Origin: an uncultured Parabacteroides sp.
GTDB taxonomy: Bacteria; Bacteroidota; Bacteroidia; Bacteroidales; Tannerellaceae
Assembly (NCBI GenBank): GCA_900552465.1
Contig: URZO01000014.1
Location: 1-64,000 of the forward strand
Reading direction: 5' to 3'
DNA: 64,000 nucleotides
Below are positions 18,624-26,902 of the stretch, piece by piece; position 1 is the first letter of the stretch; every line of letters begins with the position of its first letter. The notes under the pieces are model-generated. The model was not told the origin of the DNA. It ran no database searches and was given only the letters and a program-made list of their open reading frames with translations. Position numbers and translations under genes: made by a program.

Positions 18624-19667
18624 ATGAAAGCTGGTATATGGAGTATTCTTTTGGTATGCTTTTGTTTGTTTGCTAGTTGTAGTAAAGACGATTTTTTAGA
18701 AGAACCGCCTTTACCAAATGTTTTGCGTAGCTCATATATTGATGTCAGTAATTTGCATTTGGCATTTCCTACTATCGTCGGGAATGTTGATAGAAGTAAA
18801 ATAATAGTAAGTTATCGAGAGGGGACGGATCATGTAAGTTTTGATGGGAAGATTATCCAAATGGAAAGTTTTGATAAAGGCAAAACTTGGTTGAATAGGA
18901 AAGTTATTTATCAATCTTCAAATAATGGAGATGCTAGAGATCCCCAATTTTTAGTATTATCAAACAATGATATTTTATGTCGTTTTTTTGAAAGAACTTC
19001 TGATGTAAGCTCCAGTGTAAAATGCATTACTTCGTCGGATTTTGGAACAAGTTATACTGGACTAACAGAATTCCCTTTTCCTACAAAAGAAGAGGTTTTT
19101 GCGGCGGCCCGTGGCAATATGGCTGTTGTTGATGGAACTATATATGCTGTTTGTTATAATCGTTGGGCATATACTTGGCTTGTAAAATCGGAGAATAATG
19201 GTAAAACCTGGAAAAATGTAGCTTGGATTGATTTATCTTTGGGTACGAACGAGAGTCGTTTTGATCGTATAAATGAATCTTCATTGGGATATATCAATGG
19301 TAAACTTTATTTAGTAGCGCGTCAGCAATCTGATGATGCTTTGCAAATCGGTGTGAGTGAAGATTTAGGAGCATCGTGGACTTGGGATGTGCTTCCTGTA
19401 AAAGGGCAAGCTCCTTCTTTGACACCCTATAATGATTCTTTTATTTTGACGTACCGGTATGTAGACGCAAAAGCTAAAATATATCATTTTGATGTTGCAT
19501 TAATGAAGAATGGGAAATTAGTAAGTCAGCCGACAACTTTATTTAAGAGTAGTTCTTTTGATGTAGGATATGGTGATGTCCTTACTCTTTCCGATTCTTT
19601 CTTAGTGTGTTGCTATTTACCTAACAAAATTCGTTGTTATGAGATGAAATATGATATATTTGATTAA
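18624..19667 (+). CDS. Asp-box (BNR, sialidase-fold) lipoprotein
   Basis: 347 aa. A lipoprotein signal ends at Cys19 (LFASC). Four Asp-box repeats are visible: SFDKGKTW (82-89), SSDFGTSY (137-144), SENNGKTW (189-196) and SEDLGASW (245-252), spaced as in a six-bladed sialidase propeller. INESSLGYINGKLYLVAR (216-233) resembles the sialidase segment bearing the catalytic Glu and second Arg (E218, R233). R278 and Y316 could be the third Arg and the Tyr nucleophile. The canonical first-Arg motif (YRIP) reads LAFP here, though R65 in SYREGTDH may substitute. Its position 11 bp after pseI suggests it acts on, or binds, the nonulosonate capsule. Confidence 0.75.
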   Translation: MKAGIWSILLVCFCLFASCSKDDFLEEPPLPNVLRSSYIDVSNLHLAFPTIVGNVDRSKIIVSYREGTDHVSFDGKIIQMESFDKGKTWLNRKVIYQSSNNGDARDPQFLVLSNNDILCRFFERTSDVSSSVKCITSSDFGTSYTGLTEFPFPTKEEVFAAARGNMAVVDGTIYAVCYNRWAYTWLVKSENNGKTWKNVAWIDLSLGTNESRFDRINESSLGYINGKLYLVARQQSDDALQIGVSEDLGASWTWDVLPVKGQAPSLTPYNDSFILTYRYVDAKAKIYHFDVALMKNGKLVSQPTTLFKSSSFDVGYGDVLTLSDSFLVCCYLPNKIRCYEMKYDIFD

Positions 19668-19677
19668 TGGAAGTAAT

Positions 19678-20745
19678 ATGGACATATTAATAACGACCCC
19701 GTCTTTGAATCCTACAGATAATGTCAGTGGAATATCTTCTATGGTCAGGTTGCTGATGCAATATAATACCCAATATAGCTATCATCCTTTTATTTTAGGG
19801 AAAAAAGATGGTGAGAAACGAGGTTTGATTTGGTTATTCACTTTATTGAAAATGCCGTTTTCTCTATATTCGTTTATCAGAAAAAATCATATAAAAATAG
19901 CTCATTTTAATTTGGGACTTGAACCTCCTTCTTTATTGCGTGATATTATTCCTTATATGCTACTCTTTATTCAACGAATCCCGCTTTGTTTGCATATTCA
20001 TGGTGGACGTTATATGTCTTCTGTGCCTGATAACTTTTTGCTTCGATGGATAATTAAGACATTTTTGAAAAAGTCTTCAGAGATTATTGTCTTAAGTCGT
20101 GTAGAGTTAAATTATTTGAAATCTCAATATGACTTTTTGGATTCTAAAAGAATACATATTATTCCTAATGCAATAGAAATACCAGATATCAAAGTTTTGA
20201 GTAAAGATTTTTCCAAGCCATTTAATATTTTATACCTTGGTCGTATTGATAGAAAAAAAGGATTGCATATTATTGCTGACTCATTGAATGAATTAGTTCA
20301 AAGAGGAATATTATTTAAATTCTATTTATGTGGAGTAGGTCCGGATAAAGATTGGTTTATGTCCTTATTAAGTGAACGTGCAGTTCTGTCAGTTGTTGAT
20401 CAAGGACTGGTTTTCGGTAAGAAAAAGGATGAAATATTAAAGTTGGCTCATTTATTCTTGCTGCCTTCTTCTTTTGAAGGTTTACCAATGGCTTTACTGG
20501 AAAGTATGGGTTATGGAGTTCTACCTTTAGTCTCTCCAGTCGGATCTATGCCTGATGTTGTGGAAGATGGCAAAAATGGTTTTTTAATAGAAAATGCGAA
20601 ATCTATTGTCTCTACAATTTTATTATTGGATCAAGATAGAGTGAAATTAGAGATGATGGCACAAACTGCAAGAGAAACGATGGAAGATCGTTTCTCAATT
20701 AAGAATTATGTAAATAAAGTGAATGCAGTTTATCCTCAATTTTGA
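19678..20745 (+). CDS. Family 4 glycosyltransferase
   Basis: 355 aa from the ATG at 19678 (MDILITTPS); the frame is open from 19651, but that stretch overlaps the previous gene. GT-B fold: ILYLGRIDRKKGL begins the C-terminal domain (about 183-195), and SSFEGLPMALLESMGYG (about 265-281) holds the E-x7-E type donor-binding signature. It probably adds a capsule sugar from a nucleotide donor. It is the last plus-strand capsule gene, and its 3' end overlaps the opposite-strand wecG-like gene by 47 bp. Confidence 0.88.
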   Translation: MDILITTPSLNPTDNVSGISSMVRLLMQYNTQYSYHPFILGKKDGEKRGLIWLFTLLKMPFSLYSFIRKNHIKIAHFNLGLEPPSLLRDIIPYMLLFIQRIPLCLHIHGGRYMSSVPDNFLLRWIIKTFLKKSSEIIVLSRVELNYLKSQYDFLDSKRIHIIPNAIEIPDIKVLSKDFSKPFNILYLGRIDRKKGLHIIADSLNELVQRGILFKFYLCGVGPDKDWFMSLLSERAVLSVVDQGLVFGKKKDEILKLAHLFLLPSSFEGLPMALLESMGYGVLPLVSPVGSMPDVVEDGKNGFLIENAKSIVSTILLLDQDRVKLEMMAQTARETMEDRFSIKNYVNKVNAVYPQF

Positions 20746-21448
20746 TTTTGAGAACGTGGAAGAAAAATTGAGGACTATAAATTAGATATCTTTTCCATAG
20801 CCGTATTGGGTCATCTACTAATCGCCCAAGCCATTCCAGTCCATGTGAAATCAACCATTGATTGGGCCTTTTTTTAGTTCCGGCATAAAAATCAAAAACA
20901 GCTCCTATTCCAGTTATAACAGATGCTTTTATTTGAGATTTGTTTTCGTGGATCCATTTTTCTTGCTTAGGAGCAGTCATTCCTACAAATAAAACATCTG
21001 GTTCAAATTTGTTGATTGTTTCAATCATGATACGATTATCCTCTTGGGTAAATGTATCTTTATAAGGAGGGCTGTAACTATCTACTATTATATTAGGATA
21101 TTCTTGTTGAATGCGCTTTTGTATTTTCTTTAAAGTTTCAGGTGCTGCTCCTAAATAAAAGCATTTGCCTGATATTTGGTTTAAAGTGTTTAAAATCATC
21201 TCATGCAAATCAGCCCCTGCAATTTTTTTTATAGAATCATTATTTAAAAACTTTGCAGCGAAGACGATTGCAATACCATCAGGTAATAGTATATCACTGG
21301 TTTGCAATGCAGTCTTGAATTCAATATCTTTATGCGCATTTATCCATGAAAAAGCATTAATGGTATTTATGATTAGTTGTTTATTGGGGATTCCTTTGAA
21401 TTGGTAATCTTTTGTAATCTGATATTCTAACAATGATATTTGTTGCAT
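20699..21448 (-). CDS. WecG/TagA/CpsF-family glycosyltransferase
   Basis: 249 aa. The family core is clear: DGIAIVFAAK (about 53-62), AGADLHEMI, FYLGAAPETLKK, FVGMTAPKQEKW (about 154-165) and GIGAVFDFYAGTKKRPNQW (about 179-197). Members transfer ManNAc, ManNAcA or similar sugars onto undecaprenyl-PP-GlcNAc, normally as the second sugar of the unit. It is the last gene of a minus-strand operon (acyltransferase, Wzy, WecG) and ends inside the convergent GT4 gene. No initiating phosphoglycosyltransferase (WecA/WbaP type) is visible in this window. Confidence 0.92.
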   Translation of the reverse strand: MQQISLLEYQITKDYQFKGIPNKQLIINTINAFSWINAHKDIEFKTALQTSDILLPDGIAIVFAAKFLNNDSIKKIAGADLHEMILNTLNQISGKCFYLGAAPETLKKIQKRIQQEYPNIIVDSYSPPYKDTFTQEDNRIMIETINKFEPDVLFVGMTAPKQEKWIHENKSQIKASVITGIGAVFDFYAGTKKRPNQWLISHGLEWLGRLVDDPIRLWKRYLIYSPQFFFHVLKIKIEDKLHSLYLHNS

Positions 21449-21462
21449 AGTTGAATAATTTA

Positions 21463-22680
21463 TTATTTAGAAGACATTGCAATTTGTGCGTTTCTTAAAC
21501 CATCGGATATGATGAGTCCTAGAAACATTAGCATGAATAGTCCTTTATTACTGGTGAAAGAAGCATCTGCTATATTTTCTATTAAGCAATATCCTGTAAT
21601 AAGAAGAACTAACGCAAAAGCTTTAACATTTTTTGTTTTAGAAAATACTCGATAAGATTTTTTTAAGAGATAAAGCCAAAATGATATAAATAGGATGACT
21701 CCGACTATGCCGAATTGAGCTAAAGAAGGATAGTAGGTATCGGCAACAAAAGCCCAATCATTTTTACTTATTCCCCATACATGGTCGATATTATATTGGA
21801 CATAGATTGGCGAATAGTAACATCCGGAGGCATATGTGGCAAAACTAGCAAGTCCACTCCCAAAAGGTAAATAATCGACAAAAATATTTAGTGATGTTGC
21901 ATACAAAACAAATCTGGCAATAGAGTCCTTCTCCGTTTCCTCTATCAGACTTTGACCAAAATAGATCATGACTTTTTCCCAAGCAACAAGTACTATGATA
22001 GCGATGGTGAAAGCAAAAATAGATATATTTTTTAGATTGAACTTTAGATGATTGGGATTCTCGAAATAAAGAATTACAAATATAGACAAAGCATAAAAAC
22101 CATAAAATTTGGAGCGTCCAGAGACAAGTCCTATTGTTAGCATTATAAGAAATATTATTTTATCTTTCATTGTATAATTGGATGCATATAAATACACAAG
22201 CGATATAGCTGCTATTGCCCCTGCAAAATTAGAAGGATGTTTCATTACGGATGATATAGTATGAGGAATTACTATGTTTACTAATCCTAAAGGTAATAGC
22301 ATAAACCATAATAACAACATAAATTGTTTGAGTAGTAACCGTTGCTCATTACTAAATTGAGGTTTTAGCTGATACATGCAAAAGAATGCTAAGTAAGGTT
22401 TCATCTGTATGATTAAATCCATTAATATCGCCTTTTTACTATTACTGCCTATCCACAATGAATAACAAAAATAGAATATGAATACACATATTGTAAACAG
22501 AAAGGCCTTATTAATTCTCCAGTCATCAGAACGAAATAGGGAAAAAAGGAAAATAAGAAATAAACATAGACCACAAATTTCATCAATAGATTTGAATCCT
22601 ATGGCATCATGAAAAACTATTCCGAATGTGACTGTGATTATAAATAGATTGTATAAGATGTTGTTTAAGAATGTCTGCAT
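21463..22680 (-). CDS. Wzy-type O-antigen/capsule polymerase
   Basis: 405 aa, with about 10-12 hydrophobic segments and a larger extracytoplasmic loop around 255-320, the pattern of Wzy/O-antigen ligase proteins. Sequence motifs are weak, as usual for this family. It should polymerise flipped repeat units in the periplasm together with the Wzz-like protein. The gap to wecG is 14 bp and to the acyltransferase 45 bp, so one transcript is likely. Very A+T-rich. Confidence 0.8.
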   Translation of the reverse strand: MQTFLNNILYNLFIITVTFGIVFHDAIGFKSIDEICGLCLFLIFLFSLFRSDDWRINKAFLFTICVFIFYFCYSLWIGSNSKKAILMDLIIQMKPYLAFFCMYQLKPQFSNEQRLLLKQFMLLLWFMLLPLGLVNIVIPHTISSVMKHPSNFAGAIAAISLVYLYASNYTMKDKIIFLIMLTIGLVSGRSKFYGFYALSIFVILYFENPNHLKFNLKNISIFAFTIAIIVLVAWEKVMIYFGQSLIEETEKDSIARFVLYATSLNIFVDYLPFGSGLASFATYASGCYYSPIYVQYNIDHVWGISKNDWAFVADTYYPSLAQFGIVGVILFISFWLYLLKKSYRVFSKTKNVKAFALVLLITGYCLIENIADASFTSNKGLFMLMFLGLIISDGLRNAQIAMSSK

Positions 22681-22725
22681 TTGCTTTTGTAGTTATATGG
22701 TTATAACGTCTTACTGTTTGCTTTA

Positions 22726-23343
22726 TTATATCTTTTGTAGTGTTTCAAAATGCCTTTCTAACTCTTGCCTTGATAATCTTTCATCTTGCGGATACAGGAT
22801 TTGTTCGTGTTCCAGAATTTCTTTGATCGTAAAACGAAATTTAATAAACTTAGCAGGAACTCCTCCTATAATGGAATAGGGAGGATAAGAACTATTGACA
22901 ACTGCACCTGCTGCAATAATTGAACCTCTACCTATTTTCACTCCCATGAGTATTGTAACATTGGCACCTACCCAAATGTCATCTTCTAAACATACTTCTT
23001 TATCATTATCAGGAAGTTTATCTTGTGAGTCAATAATGTATTTACCAATGACATCTGTTCGATGATTTCCTGTGACAATAGTAGGGGAAGGACCAAATAT
23101 TATATTGTTACCTATATTTAATGGTGCATTAGTACAGAATATATGGGCATATCTTGGAATACTGACATTATTTCCTATACTAAGATTCTCCAAACCAAAA
23201 TATACAGATGTACTTGGTTTAATACAAACATTGTTCCCGCATTTTTTCATGGCTTTTTTAAAAAGCGGGGACAATATAAAGTCTTTTATGAACTCTATCG
23301 CGTGGGAAAGTCTTTCTATGAACCGAACTGTTTTAGTATACAT
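22726..23343 (-). CDS. Left-handed beta-helix (hexapeptide-repeat) acyltransferase
   Basis: 205 aa. Hexapeptide repeats run from about 45 to 180 (for example IGNNVSIPRYAHI and IWVGANVTILMGVKIGRGSIIAAGAVV). GNHRTD near 112-117 supplies the His used by galactoside/maltose acetyltransferase-like enzymes. It probably O- or N-acetylates a capsule sugar. It is the first gene of the minus-strand capsule operon, with a long leader that starts near the -7 element at 23592-23599. Confidence 0.88.
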   Translation of the reverse strand: MYTKTVRFIERLSHAIEFIKDFILSPLFKKAMKKCGNNVCIKPSTSVYFGLENLSIGNNVSIPRYAHIFCTNAPLNIGNNIIFGPSPTIVTGNHRTDVIGKYIIDSQDKLPDNDKEVCLEDDIWVGANVTILMGVKIGRGSIIAAGAVVNSSYPPYSIIGGVPAKFIKFRFTIKEILEHEQILYPQDERLSRQELERHFETLQKI

Positions 23344-23480
23344 CTTTGTTTTATAAAATTATTATGTGATATAGTGATTTGCGTTTTAAATATACGAATT
23401 TTCTATACAGGTACTGTCATCGTTGAATTATTAGTTTGGACTCACTCTTTTTTGTAATTAGTTGTCAAACAATATTTTCC

Positions 23481-23590
23481 TGTGAAATGTGATTCATGCA
23501 TGTGAGCTATGCAAATCACAACTGTGAGCCATACGGTTTTTTGAATGTGATTCACGTGGCTCACGAGTGTGCTTCAATCACTTTCTGTTT
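23481..23590. repeat. Degenerate ~22-bp repeats with inverted pairs
   Basis: TGTG(A) recurs at 23481, 23501, 23523, 23546 and 23568, spacing 20-23 bp. Within it, GTGAGCCA / TGGCTCAC (23524-23531 and 23557-23564) and TGTGATT / AATCACA (23488-23494 and 23514-23520) form inverted pairs. The array lies in the likely 5' leader of the acyltransferase-Wzy-WecG transcript. Confidence 0.6.
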
Positions 23591-23591
23591 A

Positions 23592-23599
23592 CAAAGATA
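23592..23599 (-). promoter_or_regulatory. -7 element for the minus-strand capsule operon
   Basis: The minus strand reads TATCTTTG, a best-form -7 box. The next gene on that strand starts at 23343, so transcripts would carry a leader of about 240 nt spanning the 22-bp repeat array. Confidence 0.5.
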
Positions 23600-23732
23600 T
23601 TACTTTCTGACAACTCAGACAACAAAAGATATGAATCTTTGAAATAGATGAATCTTGGCGGTGAAAGTAGGTGAAGGAGATTGGTTCGGAAGATGCTGTT
23701 TCACAGGTTTCATCGGAAAATGAACAGGATCA

Positions 23733-23909
23733 TCAATTTGGGCAATTGTGAACTTCATTTTTCTTCTTTATATCCTTTAGGCTGCATCCCGTGCAACCGC
23801 AGCAAGGATCGCCGGCCTTGGGGGGATGGGTCAGGAATTTATATATTTTTCTGCCTATATAGAAGAGGACGGTGAGGGCGATGATGATAATTGCTATTTC
23901 TTGCCACAT
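23733..23909 (-). CDS. FeoB-associated Cys-rich membrane protein (small)
   Basis: 58 aa. One membrane helix (about 5-20, IAIIIIALTVLFYIG) is followed by a basic stretch and a Cys cluster DPCCGCTGCSLK (about 34-45), with one more Cys at 56. This matches the small FeoB_associated family found next to feoB in many Bacteroidetes and Firmicutes. It lies 18 bp after feoAB on the same strand, so it is co-transcribed. The Cys cluster could handle Fe(II) or assemble a redox or metal site near the FeoB pore; the biochemical role is not established. Confidence 0.9.
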   Translation of the reverse strand: MWQEIAIIIIALTVLFYIGRKIYKFLTHPPKAGDPCCGCTGCSLKDIKKKNEVHNCPN

Positions 23910-23927
23910 AGTTGAAATGTTTTGCTG

Positions 23928-26408
23928 TTAACCAAATAAATTCATAAAGAAATGTCCCGTTTGATAGACTATGCATGAGACAATCCAAGCCAGTGTACAG
24001 GTATAGGCGATCACGAATATGCCCCATTTCCAGGAACCGGATTCGTTCACGATTGCGGAAATAGTTGCGATACAAGGGAAATAGATCAGGACAAAGAGCA
24101 TGAAACTCAGTGCGATCAGAGGCGTGAAGACAGGTTCGCCTTCTGCATTCCGGTCTTGTTTCAGGCGTTCGGTCAGAACCTGTTCGTCGTCCGATTCTCC
24201 GGTATACAAAACACTTAATGTGCTGACAACGACCTCCTTGGCAGCCATACCTGTCAGTAGGCTGACACTCATTTTCCAATCGAAGCCTAAGGGGTGAAGC
24301 ACTGGCTGTATCGTTTGACCGATACGTCCGATATATGAATTCTGCTGATGTTCCATTGACTTCAACCGTTCCAGTTCGGCTATCGCTTCTGTTTTCTTTT
24401 CCCCGTTTGATTCGGATTGTTCTATTTCCGCAATTTGCTTGTCGAAAATGTCTCCGCCTTCCGAATGGCGCGGGAAATAGCCGAGGAACCAGATGAGAAT
24501 GGAAGCGACCAGGATGATGCCTCCCATTTTGTGCAAATATTGTTTGGCTTTTTCCCACATGTGGATCATGATAGACTTTCCTGTCGGCATGCGATAGGGA
24601 GGAAGCTCCATTACGAACGGCACGTCTTCCTCGTTAAACAGGAAACGCTTGAACAAACGCGCCATTAGGACAGCCAGCAAGATTCCCGAAGAATAGAGAA
24701 TCAGCATAACCGTTCCGGCCGTTTGGGGAAAGAAGGCTCCCGTCAGAAGTACATAAACCGGGAGACGGGCACTGCAACTCATTAACGGATTGACCAGCAT
24801 CGTAATCATCCGGCTATTCCGGCTTTCGATCGTACGGGAGGCCATGATGGCCGGGACGTTGCAACCGAATCCCATGACAAGCGGGATAAACGACTTCCCG
24901 TGTAGCCCCATCTTATGCATGATTTTGTCCATGATGAAAGCGGCACGTGCCATATAGCCCGAATCTTCCATAAAGGAGATGAAGGCATAGAGTATCAGAA
25001 TGTTGGGCAGGAATACGATCACACCTCCCACACCTCCGATGATGCCGTCTACCAGCAGGTCTTTCAGCGGTCCTTCGCTCATGTTGCCTCGTACAAACTC
25101 GCCGATCCAGCCCACGAGCGACTCGATCCATCCCATCGGGTATTCGCCAACACGGAAAGTCGCTTCAAACATAACCCACATGAAAAGGATAAAGATCGGG
25201 AAACCTAAGACTTTGTGGGTGACAAAAAGGTCGATGATCTGCGTGCTGGTTGCTTCCTGTATTTTGTTTTGCTCGTATGTCTCGCGCAGCGCACCGGAGA
25301 TGAATCCGTAGCGGGCGTTCGTGAAAGCCGTTTCACAGTCTTCTTTCAGAAGCGCTTCGATCTGTGCTGCGCAGCGGTCGCGTTCCTGTATGACGGCTTC
25401 GGACCCCGGCAATGCTTTTACGAACGATTCGACTTCGGGATCCCCTTCGAGGAGTTTGATGGAGAGGTATCGTTTGGAAAGGCTTTTCGCTACGTTTCCA
25501 TTCAGTTTCAATTCGTGCCTTACGCTGTAAATGGCCTTTTCCAGCACTTCGCCATAGTTGATGTGGATATGGCGGAGCACAGGGTCTTCCTCTTCATACA
25601 CTTTGATGACGCGGTTGAAAAGGTCTTCTATGCCAAAACCGGTTTTACTGACTGTCGGAACGATCGGCGTACCGATCATGCGTGCGAGCGATTCGTGGTC
25701 GAACTTGTTGCCGTGGCGTTCCAGTTCGTCGTACATGTTGAGGGCGATTACCATACGCATGTCCATGTCGATCAGCTGGCAGGTCAGGTACAGGTTGCGT
25801 TCGAGGTTGGAAGCATCGACAACGTTGATGACTACGTCCGGCTGCTCTTCGTTCAGGTGCTTGCGGACGTAGAGTTCCTCCGGCGTGTAGGCCGACAGGG
25901 AATACGTTCCCGGCAGGTCTACAATTTTGAATGTATAACCGTTCTGGTGGAATGTTCCGGCTTTGGCATCGACTGTCACGCCGCTATAGTTGCCGACATG
26001 TTCGTGTGCGCCGGAAGCAAAATTGAATAAAGATGTTTTACCGCAATTGGGATTACCCACCAATGCGACATTGATGGTCTTTCCTTTATGCATCGCTATT
26101 GCCTGCAGGCTTTTGTTGGAAGGCAGGATGTAGGAATCGGCCGGCCGGTTTTCAAGTTCAGGGGTGTTGGCTTCTGCAAATTCGGCAGCGCTGACCACCT
26201 CTATCATCTTGGCGTCATTTCGTCTTAAAGAGACGTCATAACCCATTACACGATAATGGATTGGGTCTTTAAGCGGCGCGTTTTGAATGACATCGACCTC
26301 TTTCCCCCTGATAAATCCCATTTCGATAATGCGTTTGCGGAAAGCTCCGCGTCCCATTACCTTGACTATGACCCCTTTTTCACCTGTGCGAAGTTCTGAT
26401 AATCTCAT
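23928..26408 (-). CDS. feoB: FeoA-FeoB fusion, ferrous iron transporter
   Basis: 826 aa. Residues 1-75 form an SH3-like FeoA domain (LRTGEKGVIVKV... YDVSLRRNDAKMIEV). After a linker comes the FeoB G domain: G1 GNPNCGKTS (118-126), G3 DLPGTYSL (about 168-175) and an N-x-x-D G4 in NMYDELERHG. The helical GDI domain and the multi-span permease with two Gate regions (about 420-820) follow. It imports Fe2+ across the inner membrane. FeoAB fusions are characteristic of Bacteroidetes. A -7 element lies at 26426-26433; the 58-aa Cys-rich partner follows. Confidence 0.97.
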   Translation of the reverse strand: MRLSELRTGEKGVIVKVMGRGAFRKRIIEMGFIRGKEVDVIQNAPLKDPIHYRVMGYDVSLRRNDAKMIEVVSAAEFAEANTPELENRPADSYILPSNKSLQAIAMHKGKTINVALVGNPNCGKTSLFNFASGAHEHVGNYSGVTVDAKAGTFHQNGYTFKIVDLPGTYSLSAYTPEELYVRKHLNEEQPDVVINVVDASNLERNLYLTCQLIDMDMRMVIALNMYDELERHGNKFDHESLARMIGTPIVPTVSKTGFGIEDLFNRVIKVYEEEDPVLRHIHINYGEVLEKAIYSVRHELKLNGNVAKSLSKRYLSIKLLEGDPEVESFVKALPGSEAVIQERDRCAAQIEALLKEDCETAFTNARYGFISGALRETYEQNKIQEATSTQIIDLFVTHKVLGFPIFILFMWVMFEATFRVGEYPMGWIESLVGWIGEFVRGNMSEGPLKDLLVDGIIGGVGGVIVFLPNILILYAFISFMEDSGYMARAAFIMDKIMHKMGLHGKSFIPLVMGFGCNVPAIMASRTIESRNSRMITMLVNPLMSCSARLPVYVLLTGAFFPQTAGTVMLILYSSGILLAVLMARLFKRFLFNEEDVPFVMELPPYRMPTGKSIMIHMWEKAKQYLHKMGGIILVASILIWFLGYFPRHSEGGDIFDKQIAEIEQSESNGEKKTEAIAELERLKSMEHQQNSYIGRIGQTIQPVLHPLGFDWKMSVSLLTGMAAKEVVVSTLSVLYTGESDDEQVLTERLKQDRNAEGEPVFTPLIALSFMLFVLIYFPCIATISAIVNESGSWKWGIFVIAYTCTLAWIVSCIVYQTGHFFMNLFG

Positions 26409-26425
26409 CTTTTTTTAATCTTGCG

Positions 26426-26433
26426 CAAAGGTA
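26426..26433 (-). promoter_or_regulatory. -7 element for feoAB
   Basis: The minus strand reads TACCTTTG (TAnnTTTG), 17 bp before the feoAB ATG. No Fur-box-like palindrome was recognised by eye. Confidence 0.5.
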
Positions 26434-26480
26434 GTATGAAAAGCCAACATGGTCAATACCGTATTGTAGGTATTTTTTGT

Positions 26481-26488
26481 TAGTTTTG
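26481..26488 (+). promoter_or_regulatory. -7 element for the folK-like gene
   Basis: TAGTTTTG (TAnnTTTG), 21 bp before the ATG at 26510. Confidence 0.45.
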
Positions 26489-26509
26489 CGTTTGAAAAGG
26501 CTTTAAAAG

Positions 26510-26902
26510 ATGACTATGCGGAATAGAGTGGTATTGTGTTTGGGGTCCAATTCGGATTGCGAGTCGAATATACATTCGGCAGGCGGGTTGCTGCGGGAAT
26601 ATTTCTGCCCGATCTATTTCTCGGACCCTGTTTATACGGAGCCTGTCGGACTGCCTGCTTCGGGGCTGTTCCTGAACCAGGTGGTCGTGGCCTACACTGA
26701 CCGCCAACCGGAGGAGGTGAAGTTATCTCTGAAGAAGATGGAGACGCAATTGGGACGTATGCCGGAAAGTAAGAAGAGCGGTGTTATTCCCGTTGATATT
26801 GATCTTCTGCAGTGGAATGACCGGATATTGAAAGCGGAAGACTTGCAACGCGATTATGTTGTAAAAGGGTTGAAGTCTATTCCCTTCGCAGATGCAGAAT
26901 GA
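26510..26902 (+). CDS. FolK-like HPPK domain protein
   Basis: 130 aa. It starts with VVLCLGSNSDCESNI (about 7-21), the HPPK opening motif. FLNQVVVAYT, LGRMPESKK and PVDIDLLQWND (about 93-103, the DxD that binds Mg-ATP) follow. HPPK pyrophosphorylates 6-hydroxymethyl-dihydropterin in folate synthesis. The protein is shorter than the usual ~160 aa, and the Arg normally just before the DID motif is replaced (GVIPVDID), so it may be a divergent paralogue. Its last 26 bp overlap the convergent methyltransferase gene. Confidence 0.75.
   Translation: MTMRNRVVLCLGSNSDCESNIHSAGGLLREYFCPIYFSDPVYTEPVGLPASGLFLNQVVVAYTDRQPEEVKLSLKKMETQLGRMPESKKSGVIPVDIDLLQWNDRILKAEDLQRDYVVKGLKSIPFADAE

Larger units (their letters stand above)
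23344..23732. other. Intergenic region between the capsule locus and feo genes
   Basis: About 390 bp without a supportable gene. It contains a degenerate 22-bp repeat array (23481-23590) and a minus-strand -7 element (23592-23599). A plus-strand open frame at 23681-23875 runs antisense to the Cys-rich FeoB partner and is not a gene. Confidence 0.65.

Noticed and set aside
23681..23875. 64-codon plus-strand open frame
   Set aside because: It is antisense to the 58-aa Cys-rich FeoB partner, which has a clear membrane helix and Cys cluster.
25215..26030. 271-codon open frame antisense to feoAB
   Set aside because: It overlaps the G domain of FeoB, whose motifs prove the minus-strand frame.
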